Assembly: GCA_019925095.2 (NCBI GenBank)
Contig: CM034401.1
Location: 4,809,838 to 4,873,837, forward strand
Reading direction: 5' to 3'
From: Dendrolimus kikuchii
Taxonomy: Eukaryota; Arthropoda; Insecta; Lepidoptera; Lasiocampidae
Length of the DNA: 64,000 nt
Both the position numbers and the translations under genes were made by a program. Below the pieces are notes generated by a model. It saw only the letters and a list, made by a program, of their open reading frames with translations. It searched no databases and was not told the DNA's origin. Positions 22,211-32,745 of this stretch are shown in pieces (position 1 is the first letter of the stretch; the number at the start of each line of letters is the position of its first letter).

Positions 22211-22674
22211 TCTATAATATTATAAATTTGTAAAACAAAGACTACACTCTTTGCTTCTTACACTTTTTGTGTTTTGTTTGTCTGTTTGTACGGGATTCAC
22301 GTAAAAACTACTGGGCCGACTTCGACGCGGTTTTCGCTGTTAGATGGTGTATTTCCGGACTTAAAATCTGCGGTGCTCTATATTCCGGGAGTTGTACGGG
22401 AGTTTTCTTGGAAGAGGTTTAAAGTGGCTAGGTCGAGAAAAATTAATGCCGATGAGAAATTTTCATTGATCTATAAACACTTTAGTGAAACAATTCTAGT
22501 TGTGTATGCATTTATTATTTATCCCGAGTTTTTACGGAAATTTCCGGGATTCATGTATTTTCATAATAAAAAATCGGTCACCCTGCTTAAAATAACCTTT
22601 GATTTTGTATTAAGCAAAATAACTGTAATCTTTGTTACCTGTCCAACGTGGACAAAGTCTCAGGGAAATCCTAG
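22211..22674 (+). mobile_element. Helitron-like non-autonomous element
   Basis: It starts A|TCTATAATATTATAAATTTG and ends GGAAATCCTAG|T. The 3' subterminal CCAACGTGGACAAAGTCTCAG corresponds to GCGTGGACGAAGTCGCGG of the relatives. A 150-codon open frame crosses it, but that frame is low-complexity and shares its positions with the non-coding relatives, so it is not a gene. Confidence 0.7.
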
Positions 22675-24300
22675 TTGTTATTATAATTTTAATCAAAATG
22701 GTTATTCTATCTATTACCATTGTTAAACACTTCTTTAAATATTCATTTCTTGTGGACTGTAATTATTTTAATTATAAAAGAAAACTACACTTGCGTAATA
22801 TTAATTTATATTTTGTATATCGACTTTAATAGTAATGGGGGAAAAAACAAAAGAACATCTGTGTTCTAAATTCAAAATTTTAGTATATTTAGTGGCCAGT
22901 ACTATGCTGCACAAAATAAATAAAAAAAAATTGTTGGAGGTTCCAATAAACATAATAAATTTGTTGGGGGCACCGAATTTAGAATTTTGCGTTTCTATCT
23001 TTTAGAGCATTACGTGAAAACTACTGAATAAATTTAAATATAACTCAACACAGAGCTCGCTTATATACCGGGACAACCTTTACGATAATTTTTGTCAATA
23101 GAGACAAAAAAATATTATTGGTCTTATAGTCTATAAGTTGTAAATATCTAATTATTTTAGGTCAGATTTAAATTACAAATTAGTCTTTGGTGCGGCGGTT
23201 AGTGGACTGTATAGGGGCCGTAAACGTCTTTGTGAAACGTGACCTAGGTTACCTGGACGGACAGCTGTGGTCTGATCTTCCTTAGTTTTATAATAGCGGC
23301 ACTATCACATCACACGCGTGCGTTCAGAGTGGGATCGATTTACACTACAGTAGGTGCCAGCAAGCGGCAAGCGGCGTATGCGCGCGGGGTGAGGAAGGAT
23401 TGGGGGGAGGATGACGTTTACCGCCAGATGGCGTTACCAGTCTTATTTCCTAGATTAGATTGTGTGGTACGTGTATGATGGTTACCCAGTTGGATAAGGT
23501 GGCGCACCACTAGGCGAGAGTCCAAGGCTCAATCGCCGCGGGAGCTTAAGCTGTGTGTTGTACTCTCTTTGTAATTATTGCTTAATTAATTTAACATTAA
23601 ATTTAAGACTATATACAGAAATCGTAACTACTACTTGAAATTATGTAAAACCTAAAAATATTCGTAGATGCATCTTCAAAGGTTTTCCGTTTTCTGTATT
23701 GACAGATTTTGTCACGTACGTGGACTACTCAGTTATAATCTTGCTAATTATTCAGGAATAAATTATTCCATTTACATAACGTAACAGACTGTAATTTTAA
23801 TTGTATATAATTTATGGAAAAAAGTAAGCTTCCTGTACCGCATATACCGAGCATACCAAAGCCCTATCGCTGCTGTACCTACCACCAAATCAAAAAGCCG
23901 CCTAAGATCAACGATCGACAAAGTGACAGTAACTTCAGTCAATAAAATTAATGAACAACATCCATTAGATGCCCGTTTCGAAGTATACATGTAAAATATT
24001 CAACATAATAATTTACGGTCATTTATAACAGGAAACAAATTTAGAACAAACTTCCAACGTAACAAGTCCAGCAATTAAAATTTGTTGGGAAGAAGAAAAA
24101 TTATGCATTGGGTGGGAACAGTAGCCAGTGTCTCGCCGACGACTATTAATATTAATGAACTGTGACACGGCGTACAGCGCCCGGCTCGTGCCGCTTCATC
24201 CTCCTGCTTCTTTTGATTGTAAATTCAGATTTGATGAGAAACTTGTTGAATATTAATAATTTGTTGTGTATTTTGTACCACAGCTAAACGTTATGTCACC
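22675..24300. other. Non-coding; unassigned GC-richer patch at 23180-23560
   Basis: 23180-23560 is GC-richer than its surroundings, with GCGGCAAGCGGCGTATGCGCG and CTAGGCGAGAGTCCAAGGC. It has no long frame and I cannot assign it. The rest is AT-rich. Confidence 0.4.
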
Positions 24301-24322
24301 TGCTGTTTGCTAGTGCTACCTA

Positions 24323-24606
24323 CATACATACATACATACATAACTTCACGCCAGTTCCCTTGCGGGGTAGGCACGAACAACAGAGCGCCATTTAGGCTTA
24401 TTCTTACACACCTCACTTGCTTCTTTGACATTCATAACTCTTGTCATGCACGCTCGTCTGTTCTTAAGGCTCCTAACATCACCCTCTGCTAGTACACGAT
24501 CAATTTGATCATGGAAAGTGTGTCGTGGCCTTCCACGACTTCTGCATCCATCCACTTTTGCATTGTTTATCTGTTTATTCATTCTTTCATCATGCATTCT
24601 TTCTTC
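24323..24606 (-). mobile_element. LINE 3' end with (TGTA)n tail, copy c
   Basis: This is an inverted copy beginning, on the minus strand, inside the HDERMNKQINN region. The flanks TAGTGCTACCTA (24311-24322) and TAGTACTACCTA (24607-24618) form a 12-bp TSD with one mismatch. Confidence 0.85.
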
Positions 24607-24631
24607 TAGTACTACCTATACGTATTTAACC

Positions 24632-24830
24632 TTATATATAGATAGATAACAGTTTATTGCTCATCAAAATAAACAAATACAAAAACAAAATGCAATACTT
24701 CTTGGCAAAACAACAGGCGGCCTTATCGCTAAAAGCGATCTCTTCCAGGCAACCTAGCTTAAAAGAAATCTTAACTAGTCTGGCGATGTAGGTGGAGCAG
24801 AAAAAAAAGATAGGACTGTACAATTTAAAT
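24632..24830 (-). repeat. LINE 3'-end repeat (AGCGATAAGGCC family), copy 2
   Basis: On the minus strand: CACCTACATCGCCAGACTAG, GGTTGCCTGGAAGAGATCGC, AGCGATAAGGCCGCCTG, AATAAACTG and an ATCT-type tail. It is closest to the copy at 29150, with which it shares the upstream CACCTACATCGCC block. Confidence 0.7.
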
Positions 24831-24876
24831 ATACATACTAACACTAATTTATAAATTTAATACATACATAAATATA

Positions 24877-25228
24877 CAGACATACATACATAGCTTCACG
24901 CCAGTGCCCTTGCGGGGTAGGCACGAACAACAGAGCGCCATTCAGGCTTATTCTTACACACCTCACTCGCTTCTTTGACATTCATAGCTCTTGTCATGCA
25001 CGCTCGTCTGTTCATAAGGCTCCTGACATCACCTTCTGCTAGTATGCGATCAATTTGATCGTGGAAGGTGTGTCGTGGCCTTCCACGACTTCTGCATCCA
25101 TCAACTTTTGCATTGTATATCTGTTTAGTCATTCTTTCATCATGCATTCTTTCCACCTGCCCGAACCACCGGAGCATTTCTTTCCTTACCTTCACCCTGA
25201 CACTCTCTTTTAGACCAACTCTCTTCTC
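24877..25228 (-). mobile_element. LINE 3' end with (TGTA)n tail, copy d
   Basis: This copy is longer. The minus strand reads KESVRVKVRKEMLRWFGQVE through the common end. Perfect 12-bp TSD TACATAAATATA at 24865-24876 and 25229-25240. It faces copy e across about 90 bases that include an (AT)n run. Confidence 0.88.
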
Positions 25229-25317
25229 TACATAAATATAATAGTAATATATATATATATATATATATATACGTATATACAAAATAATCTAAATAACTAT
25301 ATTTGTTAACATTATAT

Positions 25318-25617
25318 GTGGTTCGAGCATGTGGAAAGAATGCATGATGAAAGAATGACTAAACAGATATACAATGCAAAAGTGGATGGATGCAGAAGTC
25401 GTGGAAGGCCACGACACACCTTCCATGATCAAATTGATCGTGTACTAGCAAAGGGTGATGTCAGGAGCCTTAAGAACAGACGAGCGTGCATGACAAGAGT
25501 TATGAATGTCAAAGAAGCAAGTGAGGTGTGTAAGAATGGTCCTAAATGGCGCTCTGTTGTTCGTGCCTACCCCGCAAGGGAATTGGCGTGAAGTTATGTA
25601 TGTATGTATGTATGTAC
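25318..25617 (+). mobile_element. LINE 3' end with (TGTA)n tail, copy e
   Basis: It starts inside FEHVERMHDERM and runs to the usual stop and (TGTA)n. I could not find a duplication around it. It forms a head-to-head inverted pair with copy d. Confidence 0.8.
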
Positions 25618-25987
25618 AATGGATAAATAAGTAAATGTTTAAGAGACATATTTATTTAAGGAGTTAAGGACATATATTATTTTCTAAGGGATTTTCGAAA
25701 TGCAGGTAATCTTTTGGCCTCTCTGACAGTAAGAGGCAACGCATTCCAGAGTTTGACAGCCTGCACTGTAAAAGAGTTATCATAAAGGATGAAGTGTGTG
25801 CAGGTGTCAGGAGTCTACGATATGTATCTAAGCGCAAATTATGAGAAATGGAGAAGCGAAGTAATTCAACAATGATATACACAAATCGACTAAATATAAT
25901 CTGAAAAGGTTCTATATTTATAGACAAAGCGGACTATCGTGCTCACATTTTCAGGCCTAAGACTAAATCAGAACTATATACTAGTAT

Positions 25988-26046
25988 ACATACATACATA
26001 CATACATAACTTCACGCCAGTTCCCTTGCGGGGTAGGCACGAACAT
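25988..26046 (-). mobile_element. LINE 3' end, copy f: ~59-bp insertion
   Basis: Only the tail and the last ~12 codons are present, yet a perfect 13-bp TSD (TATATACTAGTAT at 25975-25987 and 26047-26059) brackets it. This is the most extreme 5' truncation in the series. Confidence 0.85.
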
Positions 26047-26220
26047 TATATACTAGTATGATGATAAGAATTCCTTGCCTCTGCTCCTGTTTTTGTTATA
26101 ACAATAATATGGGTAAATTTATTTTCAAACTGTCACTATGTATCATAACTTTTATGTATTTTACACGAGTCTCTGCGGTACGAATGAACACATGAAGTTG
26201 CTGTGCCACTGTCGAATATA

Positions 26221-26734
26221 TCTATATTATAAAGTTCTAAACATGACTTGTCTGCATATTGAGGCTAATTAAAAAAAACAACTGGTATAGACTATATAAA
26301 CGACGGAGAACACGATGCAATTTTTTTTTAGATTTCCTCTGTTTGTCGTTTTGTCTGTTTGTTCGGGATTCACTTAAAAACTACCAGGCCGATTTCGATG
26401 CGATTTTCGCTGATCGAGAGAACATTTTTAGACTTAAAATCTGCGCTACTTTTTATCCCGGAAATCCCGGGAGAACTTTTCTGGGGATGATTTGAAATGG
26501 CTAGATTGAAATTTTTTCGAATTCCAATGCGATTTTTTCACTGATCGGTAAGCAAATATTATGTAATAAAATGTGTGATACTTTTTATCCCGGGAGCGAT
26601 TTGACGCAGGTGCATAAAAATTAGCTTATTCCGACACTTTTCACTAAAACGATAGCCAACATTATTGTCTAATGCTGCGGTACTTTGTGTTGTGTAACAA
26701 GACAAGCGTGGACGAAGCCACAGGCATATCCTAG
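26221..26734 (+). mobile_element. Helitron-like non-autonomous element, long form
   Basis: It starts A|TCTATATTATAAAGTTC and ends CATATCCTAG|T, with GCGTGGACGAAGCCACAGG just before the end. The middle has a second block (ATCCCGGGAGCGATTTGA) that is shared with 49353-49882 and absent from 20799-21079. Confidence 0.75.
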
Positions 26735-26770
26735 TTTATATATACGAATGTAAGCACATTGAAAAATATA

Positions 26771-27139
26771 TTTTTCAACACACTTGCTCATAAAGTGGCT
26801 CTATGGTCACCGCAATTAGGCACAGAATGACACCCATAATCAAACTGTGACAAAAAAAACATTATAACTCACTAGTCAGTTATAGATTTTTTTTTAAATT
26901 TTATTGGTTGAGTTGCTTTGTTCTTAAAAAAGTTTTTATTCAAAAAAAAAGATCGTGTTCTATAGAACAAATAAATTAATGTTCCTATTGCTTGCTCATT
27001 TCATGCAACTTCTTATTTAAATAGATAATTTTAACTCGTACGTGTTTAATAAATAAAACTTTCACTCATATATAACTTTTTTTATCTACTAAATAAAATG
27101 AGTTTTTGTTGTTATTTTATTCACAAGTGTGTTGAAAAA
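26771..27139. mobile_element. MITE-like element with 16-bp terminal inverted repeats
   Basis: TTTTTCAACACACTTG at 26771-26786 is matched by its complement at 27124-27139. The interior is AT-rich and non-coding. No clear TSD. A separate short inverted pair (ATTGATGATTACCG at about 27172 and CGGTAATCACCAAT near 27241) lies just outside. Confidence 0.6.
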
Positions 27140-27648
27140 CGTCGTATGATACACGTGTGTATTGATGATTACCGTCCTCGGCTCTCTTAAGACCCTCGCC
27201 TACGGCTCGATTCTCAATGGCGCCTCGGCGGTAATCACCAATGTTACACACTAGTACCATAATGTACTATAAAAAACCTACCACGCTTGTCCAAGGCGGA
27301 TTGACGGCTTTTCCCACACGGATCATATTGATGTGCTGCTTTCTTTGTAGATGTATCTTACAGCGTCATCACGTACAGTGGAGAATCGATTATCCGGAGC
27401 TCAATTATAAGGAGGATTTGCCATTATCCGGATTGATAACCGCGATCAAATAAAATAGCTCAATCCATGCGTACACCGGCATGTCTCATGTACATAAGTA
27501 GGTCATTCATAATTACGAAATTATAACTCACTGCATATAGAATATAAAAGAAAGATAACTTACCTCGTCCGCGTACACGTGTTTATTCTAAATAAAATAA
27601 AACCAAAATTTATAAGATTTCTTTTAATTATATAGAAATAAAAAATGT

Positions 27649-27776
27649 GCATGACAAGAGTTATGAATGTCAAAGAAGCAAGTGAGGTGTGTAAGAATGG
27701 GCCTAAATGGCGCTCTGTTGTTCGTGCCTACCCCGCAAGGGAACTGGCGTGAAGTTATGTATGTATGTATGTATGT
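27649..27776 (+). mobile_element. LINE 3' end with (TGTA)n tail, copy g
   Basis: It starts at GCATGACAAGAG, about 40 codons before the stop. TSD AAAAAATGT at 27640-27648 and 27777-27785. The last bases of the target (TGT) also match the element there, so the exact junction is ambiguous by up to three bases. Confidence 0.85.
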
Positions 27777-27791
27777 AAAAAATGTTATTTA

Positions 27792-28262
27792 CTAGCTTCT
27801 GCCTGCGACTTCGTTCGCGTGGAATAGTTAAAAAAAGTAAGTTAAATAACACTCCTGATTTTAAAAACATTCTTCATTGGTGCTCTGTTTCTATAGGGCT
27901 TAGCGTCATGATATATTGCCTAATTGTTTTTTAATGTATAAATTGTTTTATTTTATGATGATACCGGCAGTATCAATACTTAATTAGGTGCATAAGTTAT
28001 ATAATAGGTTTTTTTAACTATCCCACGGGAACTCTTTAATTTTTCGGGATCAAAAGATATTCTATATATTGCCCAGGGATATAAGCTAGCACCATACAAA
28101 ATCGGTCGAGTTGTTTCGGAGATTAGACCGTACAAACAGAAACAAAAAAATTAAAATATCTAAATTATTTCTATTTCGCTTCTTACATTTCCCTGACTCG
28201 GTTTTTAGCATTTTTTTCATTGTACAGAAATTCGACCTCTATAGTTTTATTATATGTATAGA
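27792..28262 (-). mobile_element. Helitron-like non-autonomous element, different family
   Basis: The minus strand starts A|TCTATACATATAATAAAAC at 28262 and ends GAAGCTAG|T at 27792, with CGCGAACGAAGTCGCAGGC just before. The 5' part includes GAGGTCGAATTTCTGTACA. The body differs from the CATGCCGTGTCTG family, so only the borders and 3' layout are shared. Confidence 0.7.
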
Positions 28263-28519
28263 TTTTCTATTAATTATTATTTTATTTTTATTATTTATCT
28301 ATAAATTATTTTGAATAAACACGCGTACCCGGACACGGTAAGTTATCTTTCTTTCTCATACATTCAATTACATTTTATTAATATTCTATAGCTATTGCTG
28401 TTGCTACACATATTAATGACGTATATATTAGTATATGCGGGCGCGATGCGATGGCCGGGAGAAGGCAAAGGGACTTGGAAAAAGAATGTGTATTGAATAC
28501 TCTCGTTCATAAAATCCAT

Positions 28520-28652
28520 AGCTGTGGTTGTCTGGAAGAGATTGCTCTAAAGTGATAAGGTGGCCCATTGCTCCTACATTTAATGTTTACTCTAAATTAT
28601 TTATTTTATGTGTATGTGGTGAACAATAAAGTGTATTCTATTCTATTCTATT
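28520..28652 (+). repeat. LINE 3'-end repeat (AGCGATAAGGCC family), copy 3
   Basis: TGGTTGTCTGGAAGAGATTG, AGTGATAAGG, TGTGTATGTGGTGAACAATA and a (TTCTA)n tail. The same tail repeat is found on the 54.7-kb copy. Confidence 0.7.
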
Positions 28653-28730
28653 ATCCGGATTGTCGATTCCACTAGTCCGGTTAATCGAAATTTAGTAGAT
28701 AACTGAACACAAAGTAAAATAGACATCGGT

Positions 28731-28877
28731 AAGATACTCTTTGACACTACCTGCGATCGGAAGGCTGGCTCATATTTCGCCCAGCAAATGAGCGTTGGTC
28801 TACAACGTGGCAACGCAGCTATGCTTCTGGACACGCTCCCCACTAGTAATGATCTACTTCACATTGTTTTTCCTTAA
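28731..28877 (+). pseudogene. R2-like RLE retrotransposon remnant, copy 3 (C-terminus)
   Basis: In frame from 28731 the sequence reads DRKAGSYFAQQMSVGLQRGN, then AAMLLDTLPTSNDL, stopping at TAA 28875-28877. The corresponding end of the 11353-12804 ORF is NQNAGLYFGQSISVAIQRGN, AASVLGTFPTDGDLG. The match fixes the true C-terminus of the family and shows a third insertion, in the opposite orientation to the other two. Confidence 0.75.
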
Positions 28878-29149
28878 CATTTTCGTATATTACACTATTT
28901 AAAGATGTTTCAACGTCTTAAATAATTTAAGGCACATCTAAAGTTGGATATTACGGTAGAAAGTGTTTTATATCAATCGTCTTAGTACACAATATAACGA
29001 ATTTTATAAAAAAAAAAAACTCTTAAGAAAAAACAGGGTATAGATATTTTAAACAAGGTATAGATAATTAGTTTGAGTAAATACTTAAACTAATTATAAA
29101 GGCAATAGATACATAAATGTGTATCTATGCCTTTTTCCTGCACCACCTA

Positions 29150-29335
29150 CATCGCCTGATTCAAATTTGTTTTTGACGTAGGTTGCCTGGGAGAGATCGC
29201 TTTGAGCGATAAGGCCGCCTATTGTATTGCCTAGAAAATATTGTAAAATATATGGTCTGTTTTTGTAATTGTATATTTTCATGTGCAATAAAGTGTTAAC
29301 TCTCTCTGTCTCTCTCTTTCTCTCTAGATATTAAT
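29150..29335 (+). repeat. LINE 3'-end repeat (AGCGATAAGGCC family), copy 4
   Basis: GGTTGCCTGGGAGAGATCGC, GAGCGATAAGGCCGCC, GTGCAATAAAGTG and a (TCTC)n tail. Adjacent upstream sequence (CACCACCTACATCGCCTG) is shared with 24.8 kb. Confidence 0.7.
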
Positions 29336-30076
29336 GTAGATTATGTTTACCTATATTTAGATGATTTATGTTTGTTATTACTAATTAATTGTTAGGTTTT
29401 TAATTAACTTGAATTGAAACTTTTTAAGACTAAGTATAAAATAATAATTATTTAACAACTATCAACCTAGAAAATTAAGACTGAATTTATAGCCCCTAAG
29501 AATTACTAATTAAAACGTAGACGAAACAACTAACACTGTTTTAATTAAGAATTTCAAGTAAAATACAGCTAAAGAGAAAAACTCAAAGGAGAGAAAATTG
29601 CGACATGAGAGCGTCGTGCATGAGAAATTATGACTGCTAGGGTGTTCTGGCAAGCATTGAGATGCGTCTACAAGAGACAGGAAGGCTTAAGAGTGCGTAC
29701 CAAATGCCAACTTCCGTGTTATTTCACTCGCAAAATCTTTACAGTACCTACTCAAGAAGAATTGAAAGAGGCGGTTTGGAACTTTTGAATAACGAGTGTT
29801 TGGTAAACTTTTTTTATGAGACCTACAATGTGTTTATAAACATGAATAGCAGAAAGCTTTTGTAGATATAATGTATAGAGCGCATTATTATTTCAATCAT
29901 AAACTTTTGCTTTAATATTTTTAAAGACGTTATATATATTTTTTGTTGCTGTTGTTTGATGTTCTGCTCCATCTGGGCTAATGGTAGTTTTAGTTACCTT
30001 TTCACGCTGATGTAGGTTTAATGCATTATTTGATATGTGACATTGTTATTAACATAATTATATATATTATATATAT
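29336..30076. other. Non-coding, no feature seen
   Basis: AT-rich. The 67-codon frame at 29662-29865 shows no recognisable motif. Confidence 0.35.
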
Positions 30077-30322
30077 GGTAGAGTATTTGCTCGACTGGAT
30101 AGCGACCACCCCTGGTCTAGAGTATGCCGCCATAACAACCTTGTGTTGTGTTCCGGCATTAGTGACCAGGTTCCAGTCTCCTTTAAGAGAGCAGCAGCGC
30201 ATTTGTAGCACCTTTGTTGTTGCAAATGTCCATAGGCGATGGTAACCGCTTTCCATCTAGTGGGCCGTCTGCCTGTCTGCTGAACTCCTGCAATAAATAA
30301 AAAATAAATAAAAAATAAAAAT
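30077..30322 (+). repeat. Short interspersed repeat, 5'-truncated copy
   Basis: It starts within GGTAGAGTATTTGCTCG and runs to CAATAAATAAAAAATAAATA. The sequence is close to the 50.2-kb copy. It inserted next to a (TA)n run. Confidence 0.75.
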
Positions 30323-31445
30323 ATTACAGTGTTAAGCTATGCACCTAAGTAAGCAGTGTATCCATGTAATTAAAAAAATATATATATTATAATTTTGTAG
30401 ATCAATAAAAACTTTCAAGATATTGATTGATTACATAAAATATGTGTAACTACCGTTAAACCATAACTATACTATCCAGCCCAAATTAGACGTGTTCGTT
30501 TCTGTATTTAAGTTGTAAACAAATGAGACATAAAAATTAAACAAAAAGTTTTCATAAGTGACTTTTCAATTGCTTTATTGGTATTCTCCTCATTTATGGT
30601 GTGTATATATGCGTGTCGTGTATGTGTGTTTGTGTGTGTGTCTGTGTGTGTGTATGTGTCTTTTTTGTATACGTCCTATATTATATAGCGTTGATGTATT
30701 GTACACTACCTACTTTTACTTTGTAGATAGTGTAGTTGGATAAGCACTGATGTTTATTATTTACACAGGAGAATATTTTATACTTTATACAAAAATTTCT
30801 CGCTGAAAATACTCCATAATCTACGAAACACCATTAAACAAAAAAATAAGCAGAAAAGCAGTTAAGAGGTCACATATCAATCCACCTATCAATAAAGCTT
30901 GTTTAGCAATTAACTTCGTTTATTTTTCAATGTTGACAATGCCTCATTTCTATCATAATTGAAAGCCAGAAATAAACCGCCTACTTTCGCTATTAAATTA
31001 CAAACGCTTATGTATCACACAGAGCTGTAGTAACTTGATTCAGCAGTTATTGTGTAAATGTAGACTTTAGTTCTGCAAATAAGTTATTCTGCATCTCGCA
31101 ATGGAAGTCGTTGCTAGATGCTTGTTGGCAAATATCATTTTACGTTCCTTTATACCCACTCTTTTGTTCCCTTTGTTCTTTGTTGCCTTTGTGAACTAAT
31201 TATTGTTCTGACTGTTCTAGTATTCTGAAACCTTGTAAACTATAAACTTGACAACAATTTCACGACAAGTACCCCTGGGCGGGTATTAATTATTGCTAAA
31301 CTTTTGTGTTCGTTTCTAAAATCAAGAGTTCGGTCTTGTTAGAACAACAGTTTGTTAGTTATTAATACCTCTTTTAAGTTATGTAAGGTACAAACCAAAT
31401 CAAAACTTAGTAGATTATATTAAAATTTTGCTGATTATGTCCTTA
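30323..31445. other. Non-coding; GT-rich microsatellite
   Basis: 30597-30660 is a (TG)n-rich imperfect microsatellite. Nothing else was recognised. Confidence 0.5.
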
Positions 31446-31670
31446 TCACGACGAAATATTATAATAATATATTATTGGAGTAGGAGAGTAAAATATAGTC
31501 ACCGTCTGCCCATTTTTCCATGTTCCCCGAACATTGCGACGGGCAGACGCCATAGTCCCCATATTCTCAAACCCTAGTACCATTAGCAGATCACTCCAAT
31601 AGCCCGGGTACATTTTGTCCTCATTTCCCACAATAGTCCTACACTGGCCGGAGCTTGTCCTTGGGTGCAT
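31446..31670 (-). pseudogene. Unassigned coding-like remnant
   Basis: The minus frame has 74 codons, including GNEDKMYPGYWSDLLMVLGF and ASARRNVRGTWKNGQ. The composition is less AT-biased than its surroundings and the text looks like part of a dispersed lepidopteran repeat I have seen before, but I cannot name a protein family. Confidence 0.35.
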
Positions 31671-31849
31671 TTATTTTTATATGGTGTAGTAATAGAAAGA
31701 TAATCGTCGCTCAGTGTCACGCCACATTTACATTAAATTTGTTAAGGGGCTACGTGTTAGCCTTCCCATTGCCCCACGCAAGCCCTCCAAATGTCCGGGC
31801 CATTTTTATGACCCGTGGTCTTCAAAGATATCCACTTTAATAATAAGAG

Positions 31850-32000
31850 CCCATAAACGTCCCACTGCTAGGCTCGGGCCTCCCACTATAGGGGAATGGA
31901 CAGTATACCTGCCACGCTTGTCCAAGGCGGATTAGCAGATTTGACACATCGGTTATCACGATGTTTTCCTTCACCGTTGTTACTACGTGGTAGTCAAAGA
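31850..32000 (+). repeat. Lepidopteran-type interspersed repeat fragment
   Basis: It contains CGTCCCACTGCTAGGCTCGG, CCACGCTTGTCCAAGGCGGA and CACGATGTTTTCCTTCACCG. CCACGCTTGTCCAAGGCGGA also occurs at 27280-27300, and the last block recurs near 45.92 kb. Confidence 0.5.
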
Positions 32001-32093
32001 ATAATTCGCCAACACTTATATTTGACGTCTTTTGTCAGCATAGTTTTGCTCGGCTCCCAAATCGTTTATGTAAAAAACCACTCAAAAGGATAG

Positions 32094-32741
32094 TGTGGCG
32101 AGTGATGGTGGAACATTCTAGTTGGTTTAAGACTTTAAGAAATAGGTAGAAAACTCTGGAAGGAAAAGACAAGGACGGATACATTTTAGAAAGGAATGGA
32201 CGGTGAACGAAATTTCGGGAAGGAAAAGACTGAGATAGATGTTTAGAAAGGGACAGATAGTAAATAAAATAATAACGAAAAGAAGATCGAAATTATGGGT
32301 TCCAGAAGATTCTTCCGGGTATATAAGCAGTGTAAGGCGCGCTTACCGGGCAGTTTAGAGTTGAGGTCAGTTCAAGACAGCGAAGCGACAAGTGCGATAC
32401 GGAAGTGTTGGAAGAGAAGTTTAACAGAAGACAGTGACGAGTTTAGTGGTGGATTTAGTGAAATGTTTAGTGAAGGAGGAGTGTAGCGCAGTTTGAGAGA
32501 AGATCCAAACGCGAATTACACGCGGTAATTCGGAGGTGAGCACTGCAGCAGCAGGAGGTGGTCTACGCAATATCGGCGACGGTATTGTGATTGAGGCAAC
32601 TTATCGTCAAGACAGTGCGTGTAGGAGCGATCCTACGGAGAGGAATCGCGTACGGCTGTGTAAGTCAAAAAAAGCGTTTAATTAAAAACTGGTGTTTTCT
32701 TCCAATCCCAAGTGCGTACACCCACCCGCTCGCACGTAACA
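32094..32741 (+). mobile_element. Solo LTR (Gypsy-like), 648 bp, with 4-bp TSD
   Basis: The block begins TGTGGCGAGTGATGG and ends CTCGCACGTAACA, and is flanked by ATAG on both sides (32090-32093 and 32742-32745). A GTATATAAGCAG box at about 32328 marks a Pol II promoter, consistent with a U3/R boundary just after it. A TG...CA structure with 4-bp TSD is typical of Gypsy-type LTR retrotransposons, whose LTR-LTR recombination leaves solo copies. No primer-binding site or internal region follows. A truncated relative lies at 7005-7266. Confidence 0.85.
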
Positions 32742-32745
32742 ATAG

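Noticed and set aside
22274..22726. A 150-codon open frame
   Set aside because: It lies over a Helitron-like element whose relatives at 20799, 26221 and 49353 do not keep the frame. The protein is low-complexity.
24323..25617. A CRISPR-like array, because a similar sequence recurs in a short interval
   Set aside because: The repeats are ~300 bases, in both orientations, with TSDs and coding content of a LINE. The genome is eukaryotic.
27360..28690. TTATCCGGA words at about 27390, 27423 and 28651 as pogo/Tigger-type element ends
   Set aside because: The words are short, not arranged as terminal inverted repeats, and no transposase remnant was seen.
30597..30660. A (TG)n run as a regulatory or Z-DNA element
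   Set aside because: An imperfect microsatellite with nothing around it to support a function.
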